From: Streptomyces sp. NBC_01341
GTDB taxonomy: Bacteria; Actinomycetota; Actinomycetes; Streptomycetales; Streptomycetaceae
NCBI RefSeq assembly: GCF_035946055.1
Contig: NZ_CP108364.1
Location: 5,642,001 to 5,706,000 of the forward strand
Length of the DNA: 64,000 nucleotides
Direction of reading: 5' to 3'
Shown: one piece after another, positions 25,028-33,318 of the stretch
How positions within the stretch are numbered: the stretch's first letter is position 1
How the letters are laid out: every line of letters begins with the position of its first letter
Program-made: the position numbers and the translations under genes
The notes under the pieces: generated by a model
What the model was told of the DNA's origin: nothing
Databases searched by the model: none
Seen by the model: the letters and a program-made list of their open reading frames with translations, nothing else

Positions 25028-25816
25028 ATGACTGCTTCCGCACAAGGCCGTACCCCGCTCATGGCGGGCAACTGGAAGATGAACCTCAACCACCTCGAGG
25101 CCATCGCGCACGTCCAGAAGCTCGCCTTCGCCCTGGCCGACAAGGACTACGACGCGGTCGAGGTCGCCGTCCTGCCGCCCTTCACCGACCTGCGTTCGGT
25201 GCAGACGCTGATCGACGGCGACAAGCTGAAGATCAAGTACGGCGCCCAGGACCTCTCGGCCCACGACTCCGGCGCGTACACCGGCGAGATCTCCGGTTCC
25301 ATGCTCGCCAAGCTGAAGTGCACGTTCGTGGCCGTCGGCCACAGTGAGCGGCGCCAGTACCACGGTGAGGACGACGCGGTCTGCAACGCCAAGGTGAAGG
25401 CCGCGTACAAGCACGGCCTGACCCCCATCCTCTGCGTCGGCGAGGGCCTGGACATCCGCAAGGCCGGTGACCAGGTCTCCTATACGCTGGCCCAGCTCGA
25501 CGGCGCCCTCGAGGACATCCCGGCCGAGCAGGCCGAGTCCATCGTGATCGCCTACGAGCCGGTCTGGGCCATCGGGACCGGCGAGGTCGCCACCCCCGAG
25601 GACGCCCAGGAGGTCTGCGGAGCGATCCGTCGCCGGCTCGCCGAGCTCTACTCGCAGGAGCTGGCCGACGCCGTCCGCATCCAGTACGGCGGCTCGGTGA
25701 AGTCCGGAAACGTCGCGGCCATCATGGCGCAGCCCGACGTGGACGGCGCCCTCATCGGTGGTGCCGCTCTGGACGCCGACGAGTTCGTCAAGATCGTCCG
25801 CTTCCGCGACCAGTAG
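25028..25816 (+). CDS. tpiA: Triosephosphate isomerase
   Basis: 262 residues. Interconverts dihydroxyacetone phosphate and glyceraldehyde 3-phosphate. Catalytic residues are in place: Lys in AGNWKMN near residue 17, His in VGHSERR near 102, and Glu in AYEPVWAIGTG near 175; the phosphate loop is QYGGSVKSGN near 220. ATG 25028 comes six bases after pgk. The final codons (KIVRFRDQ) are followed by a short direct repeat of the same DNA just after the stop, a local duplication that does not alter the protein. A terminator follows at 25874. Confidence 0.98.
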   Translation: MTASAQGRTPLMAGNWKMNLNHLEAIAHVQKLAFALADKDYDAVEVAVLPPFTDLRSVQTLIDGDKLKIKYGAQDLSAHDSGAYTGEISGSMLAKLKCTFVAVGHSERRQYHGEDDAVCNAKVKAAYKHGLTPILCVGEGLDIRKAGDQVSYTLAQLDGALEDIPAEQAESIVIAYEPVWAIGTGEVATPEDAQEVCGAIRRRLAELYSQELADAVRIQYGGSVKSGNVAAIMAQPDVDGALIGGAALDADEFVKIVRFRDQ

Positions 25817-25832
25817 GATCGTCCGCTTCCGC
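25792..25832 (+). repeat. 16-bp direct repeat straddling the tpiA stop codon
   Basis: GATCGTCCGCTTCCGC occurs exactly at 25792-25807 (coding) and 25817-25832 (just after the TAG), 25 bases apart. Looks like a small recent tandem duplication. Confidence 0.9.
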
Positions 25833-25873
25833 CACCTGGTGAGTATGCGGTGGAGCGGATCCGTCGTACCCTT

Positions 25874-25908
25874 GCGGGGGCCGAGGGGGGTATACCCCCG
25901 GCCCCCGC
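25874..25908 (+). terminator. Terminator after tpiA
   Basis: GCGGGGGCCG-A-GGGGG (25874-25890) pairs with CCCCCGGCCCCCGC (25895-25908), with one bulged A and a TATA-containing loop. Separates the glycolytic genes from secG. Confidence 0.75.
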
Positions 25909-25954
25909 TGTTCGTACATGCAGACCATGGAATTCCGGAAAGTAGGGACCAGCC

Positions 25955-26191
25955 GTGATTTTGGCGTTCGAGATCGCCCTGATCGTCTTCAGCCTGCTGC
26001 TGATGCTGCTGGTGCTGATGCACAAGGGCAAGGGTGGCGGCCTCTCCGACATGTTCGGTGGCGGAATGCAGTCCTCCGTCGGTGGCTCGTCGGTCGCCGA
26101 GCGAAACCTCGACCGCATCACCGTGGTCGTCGGTCTGTCCTGGTTCGCGTGCATCGTCGTCCTGGCGCTGCTGATCAAACTGGACAGCTGA
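25955..26191 (+). CDS. secG: Preprotein translocase subunit SecG
   Basis: 78 residues. Small SecYEG accessory subunit that eases SecA-driven protein export. Two membrane helices (residues about 3-21 and 54-75) flank the conserved loop GKGGGLSDMFGGGMQSS. GTG 25955 (VILAFEIALIV) gives the usual SecG length. An in-frame upstream ATG does not exist at a sensible distance. A secG gene next to tpiA is a common arrangement in bacteria. Confidence 0.95.
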   Translation: MILAFEIALIVFSLLLMLLVLMHKGKGGGLSDMFGGGMQSSVGGSSVAERNLDRITVVVGLSWFACIVVLALLIKLDS

Positions 26192-26233
26192 CCCGTCGTC
26201 CGCGATTCCCGGTGAGGGTGTAACTCCTTTCAC

Positions 26234-26261
26234 TGGACGCGCGTTGGGCCTTACGTAGACT
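26234..26261 (+). promoter_or_regulatory. Candidate promoter for the RbpA-like gene
   Basis: TGGACG at 26234-26239, a 16-base spacer and TAGACT at 26256-26261; transcription would start about 33 bases before GTG 26301. Confidence 0.45.
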
Positions 26262-26300
26262 GGGGCATCTTCGAGCACCATCACGCAGGGAGTTACGACC

Positions 26301-26636
26301 GTGGCAAGTGGCAACGCGATCCGGGGAAGCCGGGTCGGAGCGGGGCCGATGGGGGAGGCCGAGCGAGGCGAGTCCGCGCCGCGTCTCCGCATCTCCTTCT
26401 GGTGCTCGAACGGGCACGAGACGCAGCCGAGCTTCGCCCATGACGCGCAGGTACCGGAGACCTGGGACTGCCCGCGCTGCGGCTTCCCGGCCGGACAGGA
26501 CCGGGACAGCCCGCCGGCTCCGCCGCGCACCGAGCCGTACAAGACGCATCTGGCGTACGTGCGGGAACGGCGCAGCGACGCGGACGGCGAAGCCATCCTC
26601 GCCGAAGCCCTCGCGAAACTCCGCGGCGAGATCTAG
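26301..26636 (+). CDS. RbpA-family RNA polymerase-binding protein (probable RbpB-type paralogue)
   Basis: 111 residues. RbpA proteins bind the principal sigma factor and RNA polymerase and help open promoter complexes. The N-terminal IRGSRVGAGPMGEAERG, the Zn-site candidates CSNGHE (near 38) and CPRCG (near 62), and the C-terminal PYKTHLAYVRERRSDADGEAILAEALAKLR, in the place of the sigma-contacting helix, are all visible. The sequence differs clearly from what I remember of the main Streptomyces RbpA (which ends around THWDMLMERR), so this is more likely the second paralogue. GTG 26301 follows GCAGGGAG. Single gene, own terminator at 26647. Confidence 0.85.
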   Translation: MASGNAIRGSRVGAGPMGEAERGESAPRLRISFWCSNGHETQPSFAHDAQVPETWDCPRCGFPAGQDRDSPPAPPRTEPYKTHLAYVRERRSDADGEAILAEALAKLRGEI

Positions 26637-26646
26637 AAGTTGTCCA

Positions 26647-26677
26647 CCGGCCGGTCACCCCCTGGGTGCCCGGCCGG
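26647..26677 (+). terminator. Terminator after the RbpA-like gene
   Basis: CCGGCCGGTCACCC (26647-26660) pairs with GGGTGCCCGGCCGG (26664-26677) with one mismatch, followed by AGTTCTTGTGT, moderately T-rich. Confidence 0.75.
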
Positions 26678-26791
26678 AGTTCTTGTGTCGCTCTCCAGCC
26701 TGCCGCTGCTCGGGCATAACCTCCTGATCAATTAGGTTGGAGATGCAGCGGGGAAGGTTGCAGGCACGAGAAGAAGTGGGCGATTTCCGGG

Positions 26792-28444
26792 ATGAACGCA
26801 CAAGGCCGAACCAAGCTCAGTCAGCTGCCCGAATGGGTGGCGCTCGGTAAGCACCGTGAGGAGTTCGGCGACACGCATCTGCGCCGGCTGTTCTCGCAGG
26901 CGCCGGACCGCGGGACGGCGTACACCCTCAGGGTCGGCGACCTGCACATCGACTACTCCAAGCACCTGGTGAACGACGAGACGCTGCGTCTGCTGCGTGA
27001 CCTCGCCGCCGCCACGGGAGTGGCCGGGCTCCGGGACGCCATGTTCCGCGGCGAGAAGATCAACACCACCGAGGACCGCGCGGTCCTCCACACCGCGCTC
27101 CGCGCCCCGCGCGGCGCCGTGATCGAGGTCGACGGCGAGAACGTGGTGCCGGCCGTGCACGCCGTGCTGGACAGGATGGCGGAGTTCGCCGACCGGGTCA
27201 GGGCCGGCGAGTGGACCGGTCACACCGGCAAGCCGGTCAAGAACATCGTGAACATCGGCATCGGGGGCTCCGACCTCGGACCGGCCATGGCCTACGAGGT
27301 GCTGCGCTCCTTCACGGACCGCTCGCTCACCGTCCGCTTCGTGTCCAACGTCGACGGCGCCGACCTCCACGAGGCCGTCCACGACCTCGACCCGGCCGAG
27401 ACGCTGTTCATCGTCGCGTCCAAGACCTTCACCACGATCGAGACCATCACGAACGCCACCTCGGCGCGCGACTGGCTGCTCACCGGGCTGAAGGCGGGTC
27501 AGGAAGCCGTCGCCAAGCACTTCGTGGCGCTGTCCACCAACGCGGACAAGGTCACGGACTTCGGCATCGACACGGCCAACATGTTCGAGTTCTGGGACTG
27601 GGTCGGCGGACGCTACTCCTTTGACTCGGCGATCGGCCTCTCGCTGATGATCGCCATCGGACCCGAGCGGTTCCGCGAGATGCTCGACGGCTTCCACCTC
27701 GTCGACGAGCACTTCCGCACCGCCCCGGCGGAGGAGAACGCGCCGCTGCTGCTGGGGCTCCTGGGCGTCTGGTACGGCCAGTTCTTCGACGCCCAGGCGC
27801 ACGCGGTCCTGCCCTACAGCCACTACCTGTCCAAGTTCACCGCGTACCTGCAGCAGCTGGACATGGAGTCCAACGGCAAGTCCGTGGACCGGGACGGTAA
27901 TCCGGTCGAGTGGCAGACCGGCCCGGTCGTCTGGGGCACCCCCGGTACCAACGGGCAGCACGCCTACTACCAGTTGATCCACCAGGGCACGAAGGTCATC
28001 CCGGCCGACTTCATCGGGTTCGCGGCGCCGGTCCAGGACCTGCTGCCCGGGCTGATCGCCCAGCACGACCTGCTCATGGCCAACTTCTTCGCCCAGACCC
28101 AGGCGCTCGCCTTCGGCAAGACGCCCGAAGAGGTCCGCGCGGAGGGTGTGCCCGAGGAACTCGTGCCGCACAAGACGTTCCGCGGCAACCACCCGACGAC
28201 CACCATTCTCGCCGAGCGGCTCACGCCGTCGGTGCTCGGCCAGCTGATCGCGCTGTACGAGCACAAGGTGTTCGTACAGGGTGCCGTCTGGAACATCGAC
28301 TCCTTCGACCAGTGGGGCGTCGAGCTCGGCAAGGTCCTCGCCAAGAAGATCGAGCCCGTGCTGACCGAAGGCACCGGCGGGGAGCAGCTGGACAGCTCCA
28401 CGGCGGCGCTCGTGTCGACCTACCGCTCGCTGCGGGGCCGCTGA
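26792..28444 (+). CDS. pgi: Glucose-6-phosphate isomerase
   Basis: 550 residues. Interconverts glucose 6-phosphate and fructose 6-phosphate, the branch point between glycolysis (rightward genes here) and the pentose phosphate operon. Family motifs: VNIGIGGSDLGPAMAYEVL near residue 153, SKTFTTIETITNA near 210, VGGRYSFDSAIGL near 270 and WGTPGTNGQHAYYQLIHQG near 378, the last supplying a catalytic His; a second signature GVELGKVLAKKIEP lies near 510. ATG 26792 has GGGATGA context and a weak ribosome binding site. Monocistronic, with a strong terminator at 28526. Confidence 0.97.
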   Translation: MNAQGRTKLSQLPEWVALGKHREEFGDTHLRRLFSQAPDRGTAYTLRVGDLHIDYSKHLVNDETLRLLRDLAAATGVAGLRDAMFRGEKINTTEDRAVLHTALRAPRGAVIEVDGENVVPAVHAVLDRMAEFADRVRAGEWTGHTGKPVKNIVNIGIGGSDLGPAMAYEVLRSFTDRSLTVRFVSNVDGADLHEAVHDLDPAETLFIVASKTFTTIETITNATSARDWLLTGLKAGQEAVAKHFVALSTNADKVTDFGIDTANMFEFWDWVGGRYSFDSAIGLSLMIAIGPERFREMLDGFHLVDEHFRTAPAEENAPLLLGLLGVWYGQFFDAQAHAVLPYSHYLSKFTAYLQQLDMESNGKSVDRDGNPVEWQTGPVVWGTPGTNGQHAYYQLIHQGTKVIPADFIGFAAPVQDLLPGLIAQHDLLMANFFAQTQALAFGKTPEEVRAEGVPEELVPHKTFRGNHPTTTILAERLTPSVLGQLIALYEHKVFVQGAVWNIDSFDQWGVELGKVLAKKIEPVLTEGTGGEQLDSSTAALVSTYRSLRGR

Positions 28445-28525
28445 GCCGTAGGGCCGACCGCGCCCGTCGGCCATGATCGGAGCCGGGCGGGCACCGGCTT
28501 CGGCACAGGGGGCGGGAACCGAACG

Positions 28526-28568
28526 CGAGGACCCTGGGCCCGGACGAGATCCGGGCCCAGGGTCCTCG
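28526..28568. terminator. Terminator after pgi
   Basis: Perfect 18-base stem: CGAGGACCCTGGGCCCGG (28526-28543) with CCGGGCCCAGGGTCCTCG (28551-28568), loop ACGAGAT. It lies between genes that converge (pgi plus, aldo-keto reductase minus) and can serve both. Confidence 0.85.
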
Positions 28569-28705
28569 TCCGGCGCGGTCCGGCAACAGGGAGCCGGTGC
28601 CGGCCGGCACCTCCGGGCCGGCTGCCCCTCAGTCGCTTACCCCGACCGCGGGGCTCGGAGCCTGACGGGTGACCTCTGATCGGGCGGGCACGGCCCGACA
28701 GGCTC

Positions 28706-29758
28706 TCAGCCGGCCGCTGCGCGCTCCCCGGCGGGGCGCCTGCGGTGGGCCTTCTCGGTGAGGGACCGCGGCTGCCAGGCGCCGTCCGCCCGATAGAGGT
28801 CGGTGCCCGGTGCCACGATCTCGTCGATCCGGTCGAGAGTCGCGTCGTCGAGCACGAGGTCGGCCCCCTTGAGCAGCGAGGTGAGCTGGTCCATGGTGCG
28901 CGGACCGATGATGACCGACGTGACGGCCGGGTGCACCAACGGGAAGGCCACCGCCAGCTCCGGCAGGGTGCATCCCAACTCCTCTGCGAGCAGGGCGAGT
29001 TGTTCGACGGCTGCCAGTTTCTCCGCGTTGCCCGGTACGGCGGGGTCGAAGCGGTGCGGAGTGTGCCGGGCGCGGCCGGTGGTGAGATCGGCAGGCCGGC
29101 CCTCTCGGTAGGCGCCGGACATGTACCCCGAAGCCAGCGGTGACCAGGTCAGCACGCCCATGCCCAGACGCCGGGCGGTGGGCAGCACGGACCGTTCGAC
29201 GCCGCGCGCGAGGATCGAGTACGGCGGCTGCTCCGTGCGCGGACGCATCAGGCCCCGCCGCTCGGCCACATGGTGAGCCTCGACGAGGTCCTCTGCGGGG
29301 AACGTGGAGCAGCCGAACGCGCGGATCTTGCCCGCCCGCACCAGGTCGCCGAGGATGGACAGCGTCTCCTCGATGTCGGTGGTGTGGTCGGGGCGGTGCA
29401 CCTGGTAGAGGTCGATCCAGTCCGTGCCCAGGCGCCGCAGACTGTCCTCGACGGCCGTGAGGATCCAGCGGCGCGAGTTGCCGCTGCGGTTGCGTCCCTC
29501 GCCCAGCGGGAAGTGCACCTTCGTGGCCAGTACGACATCGTCGCGCCTGCCCTTGAGAGCCTTGCCGACGATCTGCTCGCTCTCCCCGGCCGCATACATG
29601 TCCGCGGTGTCCACGAAGTTGATGCCGGCGTCGAGCGCGGTGTTGATGACGCGCGCGCTGTCCTCGTGGTCGGGGTTGCCGATGGGGCCGAACATCATCG
29701 TGCCGAGGCAGTGGGTGCTGACCTCGATGCCGGTCCTGCCGAGTACTCGATAGCGCAT
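28706..29758 (-). CDS. Aldo/keto reductase
   Basis: 350 residues. NADPH-dependent aldehyde/ketone reductase with the TIM-barrel AKR fold. The tetrad Asp-Tyr-Lys-His is visible: NFVDTADMYAAGESE (Asp and Tyr, near 48), LATKVHFPLG (Lys, near 78) and DLYQVHRPDHTTDIEETL (His, near 122). The cofactor-binding region VIIGPRTMDQL is near 283. ATG 29758 is preceded by CGGAGCACCC. Upstream, TTGTGG-N19-TAGACT reads leftwards, with the palindrome GAGTGCACTC (29806-29815) inside the spacer as a likely repressor site. Substrate unknown; closest to YajO/Tas-like AKRs. Confidence 0.93.
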   Translation of the reverse strand: MRYRVLGRTGIEVSTHCLGTMMFGPIGNPDHEDSARVINTALDAGINFVDTADMYAAGESEQIVGKALKGRRDDVVLATKVHFPLGEGRNRSGNSRRWILTAVEDSLRRLGTDWIDLYQVHRPDHTTDIEETLSILGDLVRAGKIRAFGCSTFPAEDLVEAHHVAERRGLMRPRTEQPPYSILARGVERSVLPTARRLGMGVLTWSPLASGYMSGAYREGRPADLTTGRARHTPHRFDPAVPGNAEKLAAVEQLALLAEELGCTLPELAVAFPLVHPAVTSVIIGPRTMDQLTSLLKGADLVLDDATLDRIDEIVAPGTDLYRADGAWQPRSLTEKAHRRRPAGERAAAG

Positions 29759-29805
29759 ACGGGTGCTCCGTCGCTGGCTGGTCGGGCTCGTCAGTCTAGG
29801 AGGTG

Positions 29806-29815
29806 GAGTGCACTC
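29806..29815. promoter_or_regulatory. Palindromic operator candidate in the aldo/keto reductase promoter
   Basis: Perfect 10-base palindrome GAGTGCACTC between the leftward -35 (TTGTGG) and -10 (TAGACT) candidates, about 50 bases before the start codon at 29758. Confidence 0.4.
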
Positions 29816-29919
29816 GACCACAAGGCCGCAGGGAGGTTCCGCGGGCCCCTCGCCCCCCCCGAACGCCCGCTACCGGCGGGGGTGCTGGAGTCCAGGTGCG
29901 ACGAATCGGGCGCGCGCAC

Positions 29920-29963
29920 GGCAGAGGCCCGGCCCGCTCCGGGGAGCGGGCCGGGCCTCTGCC
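29920..29963 (-). terminator. Terminator of the pentose phosphate operon
   Basis: Perfect 21-base stem: GGCAGAGGCCCGGCCCGCTCC (29920-29940; 21 bases) with its complement at 29943-29963, just 11 bases after the pgl stop on the minus strand. Confidence 0.85.
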
Positions 29964-29973
29964 GTTTCTCTTG

Positions 29974-30756
29974 CTACGCCGAAGCGGGCGGGTAGAGCGC
30001 CCGTGGCAGCCGCGAGGCCGCCGCGGCGTCCAGCAGCCACAGCGTGCGGCCGCGGCCGTACGCCCCGGCCGCCGGGGCCTGGATCTCCCCGGCACCGGAC
30101 AACGCGATCTCCGCCGCCTCCGCCTTGTCCTCACCCGCCGCGAGCAGCCACACCTCGCGCGCCGCACGGATGGCGGGCAGCGTGAGTGTGACGCGGGTGG
30201 GCGGCGGCTTGGGGGCGCCGTGCACACCGACGACGGTGCGCTCGGTCTCCCGCACCGCCGGCAGCTCCGGGAAGAGCGACGCGACGTGCGTGTCCGGGCC
30301 GACGCCCAGCATCAGCACGTCGAACGTCGGTACGGGCCCGTGGTCCTCCGGGCTTGCCGCGGCCGCCAGTTCGGCGGCGTACCCCGCGGCGGCCGCGTCG
30401 GCGTCGCCGCCGTACGGTCCGTCGGAGGCCGGCATCGCGTGGACCCGGGAGGGGTCCAGTTCCACCTTGTCCAGCAGGGCCTCGCGGGCCTGCGTGACAT
30501 TGCGCTCCGGGTCGCCCTCGGGCAGGAAGCGCTCGTCCCCCCACCACAGGTCGATTCGCGACCAGTCGATCGCGTCCCGCGCGGGCGAGTCGGCGAGGGC
30601 GGCCAGCAGGCCGTTGCCGTTGCGCCCGCCGGTGAGTACCACCGAGGCCTCACCGCGGGCGGCCTGGGCGTCCACGATCTTCGTGATCAGCCTGGCCGCC
30701 GCGGCCTGTGCCATCAGCTCCTTGTCGCGGTGCACGACGAGCTGCGGTGCGCTCAC
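29974..30756 (-). CDS. pgl: 6-phosphogluconolactonase
   Basis: 260 residues. Hydrolyses 6-phosphoglucono-1,5-lactone to 6-phosphogluconate, the second oxidative pentose phosphate step. Family segments: VVLTGGRNGNGLLAAL near residue 39, WWGDERFLPEGDPERN near 70 and FDVLMLGVGPDTHVASLFPE near 145, all of the NagB/DevB fold. GTG 30756 overlaps the opcA stop by 4 bases (GTGA), so it is the last gene of tkt-tal-zwf-opcA-pgl. The second motif here reads GGRNG instead of the more usual SGGRT, a modest variation. Confidence 0.95.
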   Translation of the reverse strand: MSAPQLVVHRDKELMAQAAAARLITKIVDAQAARGEASVVLTGGRNGNGLLAALADSPARDAIDWSRIDLWWGDERFLPEGDPERNVTQAREALLDKVELDPSRVHAMPASDGPYGGDADAAAAGYAAELAAAASPEDHGPVPTFDVLMLGVGPDTHVASLFPELPAVRETERTVVGVHGAPKPPPTRVTLTLPAIRAAREVWLLAAGEDKAEAAEIALSGAGEIQAPAAGAYGRGRTLWLLDAAAASRLPRALYPPASA

Positions 30757-31784
30757 TTCGACGCCGCCTTCTTGGCCGCCGCCTTCTTCGCGGCGGGCGC
30801 TGCGGAACCGGTCGGGGCCGCCTGCTTGCTGCCGGACCCGACGGACGAGGCCTCCGTGGGACCGCCGAGGCGCTCCACACCGAACTTGACCGCGGACTCG
30901 TAGATGTTGTCCGGGTCCAGGCGCCGCAGCTCCTCCGCGAGGAGCTCAGCCGTCTCCCGCCGCTTCAGGGCCACGGCACGGTCCGGCTGACCCACCATGC
31001 AGAGCGTGGCGAGCGAGCCGTCGGCCCGGTCCAGGACGATGACGCCGCTCTTGGTCTCCATCCGGACGGCCGTCAGGCCGGGGCCGCCGGACAGGGTGCG
31101 CTCCACCGGGACGCCGAGCCGGTCCGCGAGCCACATGGCCAGCAGTTCGCAGCTTGGGTTGTCCGACTCTCCCTCGACCGTGGCCGAGATGATCTGGGCG
31201 GGCAGCTGGTCGAGTGCCGCCGCCAGCATGGAGCGCCACGGGGTGATGCGGGTCCAGGCCAGGTCGGTGTCGCCCGGCTGGTACGTCGCCGCACGCACCG
31301 ACAGCTCGTCGAGCGGGTGCTCGGCCGAGTAGGTGTCGGTGATCCGCCGCTGGGCGAGAGCGCCCAGCGGGTCCTTCGCGGGGTGAGCGGGGGCGTCCTC
31401 GGGCCACCACACGACGACCGGGGCGTCCGGCAGCAGCAGTGGCAGGACCACCGACTGTGCGTGGTTGGCCAGTTCGCCGTGGAGACGCAGGACGACGGTC
31501 TCGCCGGAGCCCGAGTCGGAACCGACCCGGATCTCCGCGTCGAGGCGCGCGTCGCGCCGCGAACGCGGGGAACGGCTGACCCGCTTGATCACCACGATGA
31601 TCCGCGAGGGGTGCTCGCGCGCGGAGTCCGTCGCCGACTTGAGCGCGTCGTAGGCGTTCTCCTCGTCGGTGACGATGACCAGGGTGAGCACCATGCCGAC
31701 GGCCGGGCTGCCGATGGAACGGCGGGCCGACACCAGGGCCTGGTTGATCTTGCTGGACGTGGTTTCCGTGAGATCGATCTTCAT
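30753..31784 (-). CDS. opcA: Glucose-6-phosphate dehydrogenase assembly protein OpcA
   Basis: 343 residues. OpcA associates with Zwf in actinobacteria and cyanobacteria and is needed for full, redox-tuned G6PDH activity. Sequence features: KIDLTETTSSKINQALV at the N-terminus, VVVIKRVSRSPRS, LLLPDAPVVVWWPEDAPAHPA near 128 and ERTLSGGPGLTAVRMETKSG near 245. The last 20-odd residues form an Ala/Lys-rich tail (PAAKKAAAKKAASK), like the tail of UvrA in this window. ATG 31784 overlaps the zwf stop (ATGA), and its own stop overlaps pgl, so zwf-opcA-pgl are translationally coupled. Confidence 0.95.
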   Translation of the reverse strand: MKIDLTETTSSKINQALVSARRSIGSPAVGMVLTLVIVTDEENAYDALKSATDSAREHPSRIIVVIKRVSRSPRSRRDARLDAEIRVGSDSGSGETVVLRLHGELANHAQSVVLPLLLPDAPVVVWWPEDAPAHPAKDPLGALAQRRITDTYSAEHPLDELSVRAATYQPGDTDLAWTRITPWRSMLAAALDQLPAQIISATVEGESDNPSCELLAMWLADRLGVPVERTLSGGPGLTAVRMETKSGVIVLDRADGSLATLCMVGQPDRAVALKRRETAELLAEELRRLDPDNIYESAVKFGVERLGGPTEASSVGSGSKQAAPTGSAAPAAKKAAAKKAASK

Positions 31785-33313
31785 GGCCGGCGCCAGCTCC
31801 GTCCGTCGCGTGCGAGCATCTCGTCCGCCTCTGCCGGGCCCCATGTGCCGGCCGGGTACTGGGCGGGCTTGCCGTGCTTGTCCCAGTACTCCTCGATCGG
31901 GTCGAGGATGTTCCAGGAGAGCTCGACCTCCTGGTGACGCGGGAAGAGGTTGGCGTCACCGAGCAGGACATCGAGGATGAGCCGCTCGTAGGCCTCCGGG
32001 CTGGACTCCGTGAAGGACTCGCCGTAGGCGAAGTCCATGGTGACGTCCCGGACCTCCATGGAGGTCCCCGGCACCTTGGATCCGAAGCGCACGGTGACAC
32101 CCTCGTCCGGCTGCACCCGGATGACCAGGGCGTTTCCGCCCAGCTCCTCCGTCGCGCCGGACTCGAAGGGCAGATAGGGCGCCCGCTTGAAGACGACCGC
32201 GATCTCGGTGACCCGGCGGCCGAGCCGCTTCCCGGTCCGGAGGTAGAACGGCACGTCCGCCCAGCGGCGGTTGTTGATCGTCAGCTTGATCGCGGCGAAG
32301 GTGTCGGTCTTCGACTTGGGGTCGATACCGTCCTCCTCCAGATAGCCGAGCACTTCCTCGCCGCCCTGCCACGCGTGCGCGTACTGACCGCGCACCGTGT
32401 GCTTGCCGAGGTCCTCCGGCAGTTCCACCGCCGTGAGCACCTTGAGCTTCTCGGCGACCAGGGCCTTGGGGTGGAAGGAGCCGGGCTCCTCCATCGCCGT
32501 CAGCGCCAGCAGCTGGAGCAGGTGGTTCTGGATGACGTCACGGGCGGCGCCGATGCCGTCGTAGTATCCGGCGCGGCCGCCGATCCCGATGTCCTCGGCC
32601 ATCGTGATCTGGACGTGGTCGACGTAGGACCTGTTCCAGATCGGCTCCCACATCGTGTTGGCGAAGCGCAGCGCCAGGATGTTCTGGACCGTCTCCTTGC
32701 CGAGGTAGTGGTCGATACGGAAGACCTCGTTCGGCGGGAACACGTCGTGCACCAGCTGGTTGAGGTCCTGGGCGCTCGCCAGGTCGTGCCCGAACGGCTT
32801 CTCGATGACGGCCCGCCGCCAGGAGCCTTCCTTCTGGTCGGCCAGCCCGTGCTTCTTGAGCTGCTGGACGACCTTGGGGAAGAACTTCGGCGGCACGGAC
32901 AGGTAGAAGGCGAAGTTGCCGCCCGTTCCCTGAGCCTTGTCGAGGTCCTCGATCGTGGACTTCAGCGTCTCGAAGGCGACGTCGTCGTCGAACGTGCCCT
33001 GCACGAACCGCATGCCCTGGCTGAGCTGCTGCCAGACCTCCTCGCGGAACGGCGTGCGGGAATGCTCCTTGACCGCGTCGTGCACGACCTGGGCGAAGTC
33101 CTCGTCCTCCCAGTCGCGGCGAGCGAAGCCGATGAGCGAGAAGCCCGGTGGCAACAGGCCGCGATTGGCCAGGTCGTAGACAGCGGGCATCAGCTTTTTA
33201 CGGGACAAATCGCCCGTGACGCCGAAAATCACCAGACCCGACGGCCCCGCGATGCGCGGGAGCCGTCGGTCCTGGGCGTCACGGAGCGGGTTGGCTCCGG
33301 GAACACCAGACAA
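31781..33313 (-). CDS. zwf: Glucose-6-phosphate 1-dehydrogenase
   Basis: 510 residues. Oxidises glucose 6-phosphate with NADP, the main NADPH source. NADP-binding GVTGDLSRKKLMPAVYDLANRG is near residue 27 and the active-site RIDHYLGKE near 193, with EKPFGHDL near 168. The start is best placed at TTG 33313 (LSGVPGANPLRD), preceded by GAAGGGCTG; no ATG or GTG fits, and this gives normal family length. Five bases after the tal stop. NADP-type fingerprint, and the enzyme depends on the downstream-encoded OpcA. Confidence 0.95.
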   Translation of the reverse strand: MSGVPGANPLRDAQDRRLPRIAGPSGLVIFGVTGDLSRKKLMPAVYDLANRGLLPPGFSLIGFARRDWEDEDFAQVVHDAVKEHSRTPFREEVWQQLSQGMRFVQGTFDDDVAFETLKSTIEDLDKAQGTGGNFAFYLSVPPKFFPKVVQQLKKHGLADQKEGSWRRAVIEKPFGHDLASAQDLNQLVHDVFPPNEVFRIDHYLGKETVQNILALRFANTMWEPIWNRSYVDHVQITMAEDIGIGGRAGYYDGIGAARDVIQNHLLQLLALTAMEEPGSFHPKALVAEKLKVLTAVELPEDLGKHTVRGQYAHAWQGGEEVLGYLEEDGIDPKSKTDTFAAIKLTINNRRWADVPFYLRTGKRLGRRVTEIAVVFKRAPYLPFESGATEELGGNALVIRVQPDEGVTVRFGSKVPGTSMEVRDVTMDFAYGESFTESSPEAYERLILDVLLGDANLFPRHQEVELSWNILDPIEEYWDKHGKPAQYPAGTWGPAEADEMLARDGRSWRRP

Positions 33314-33318
33314 GGTGG

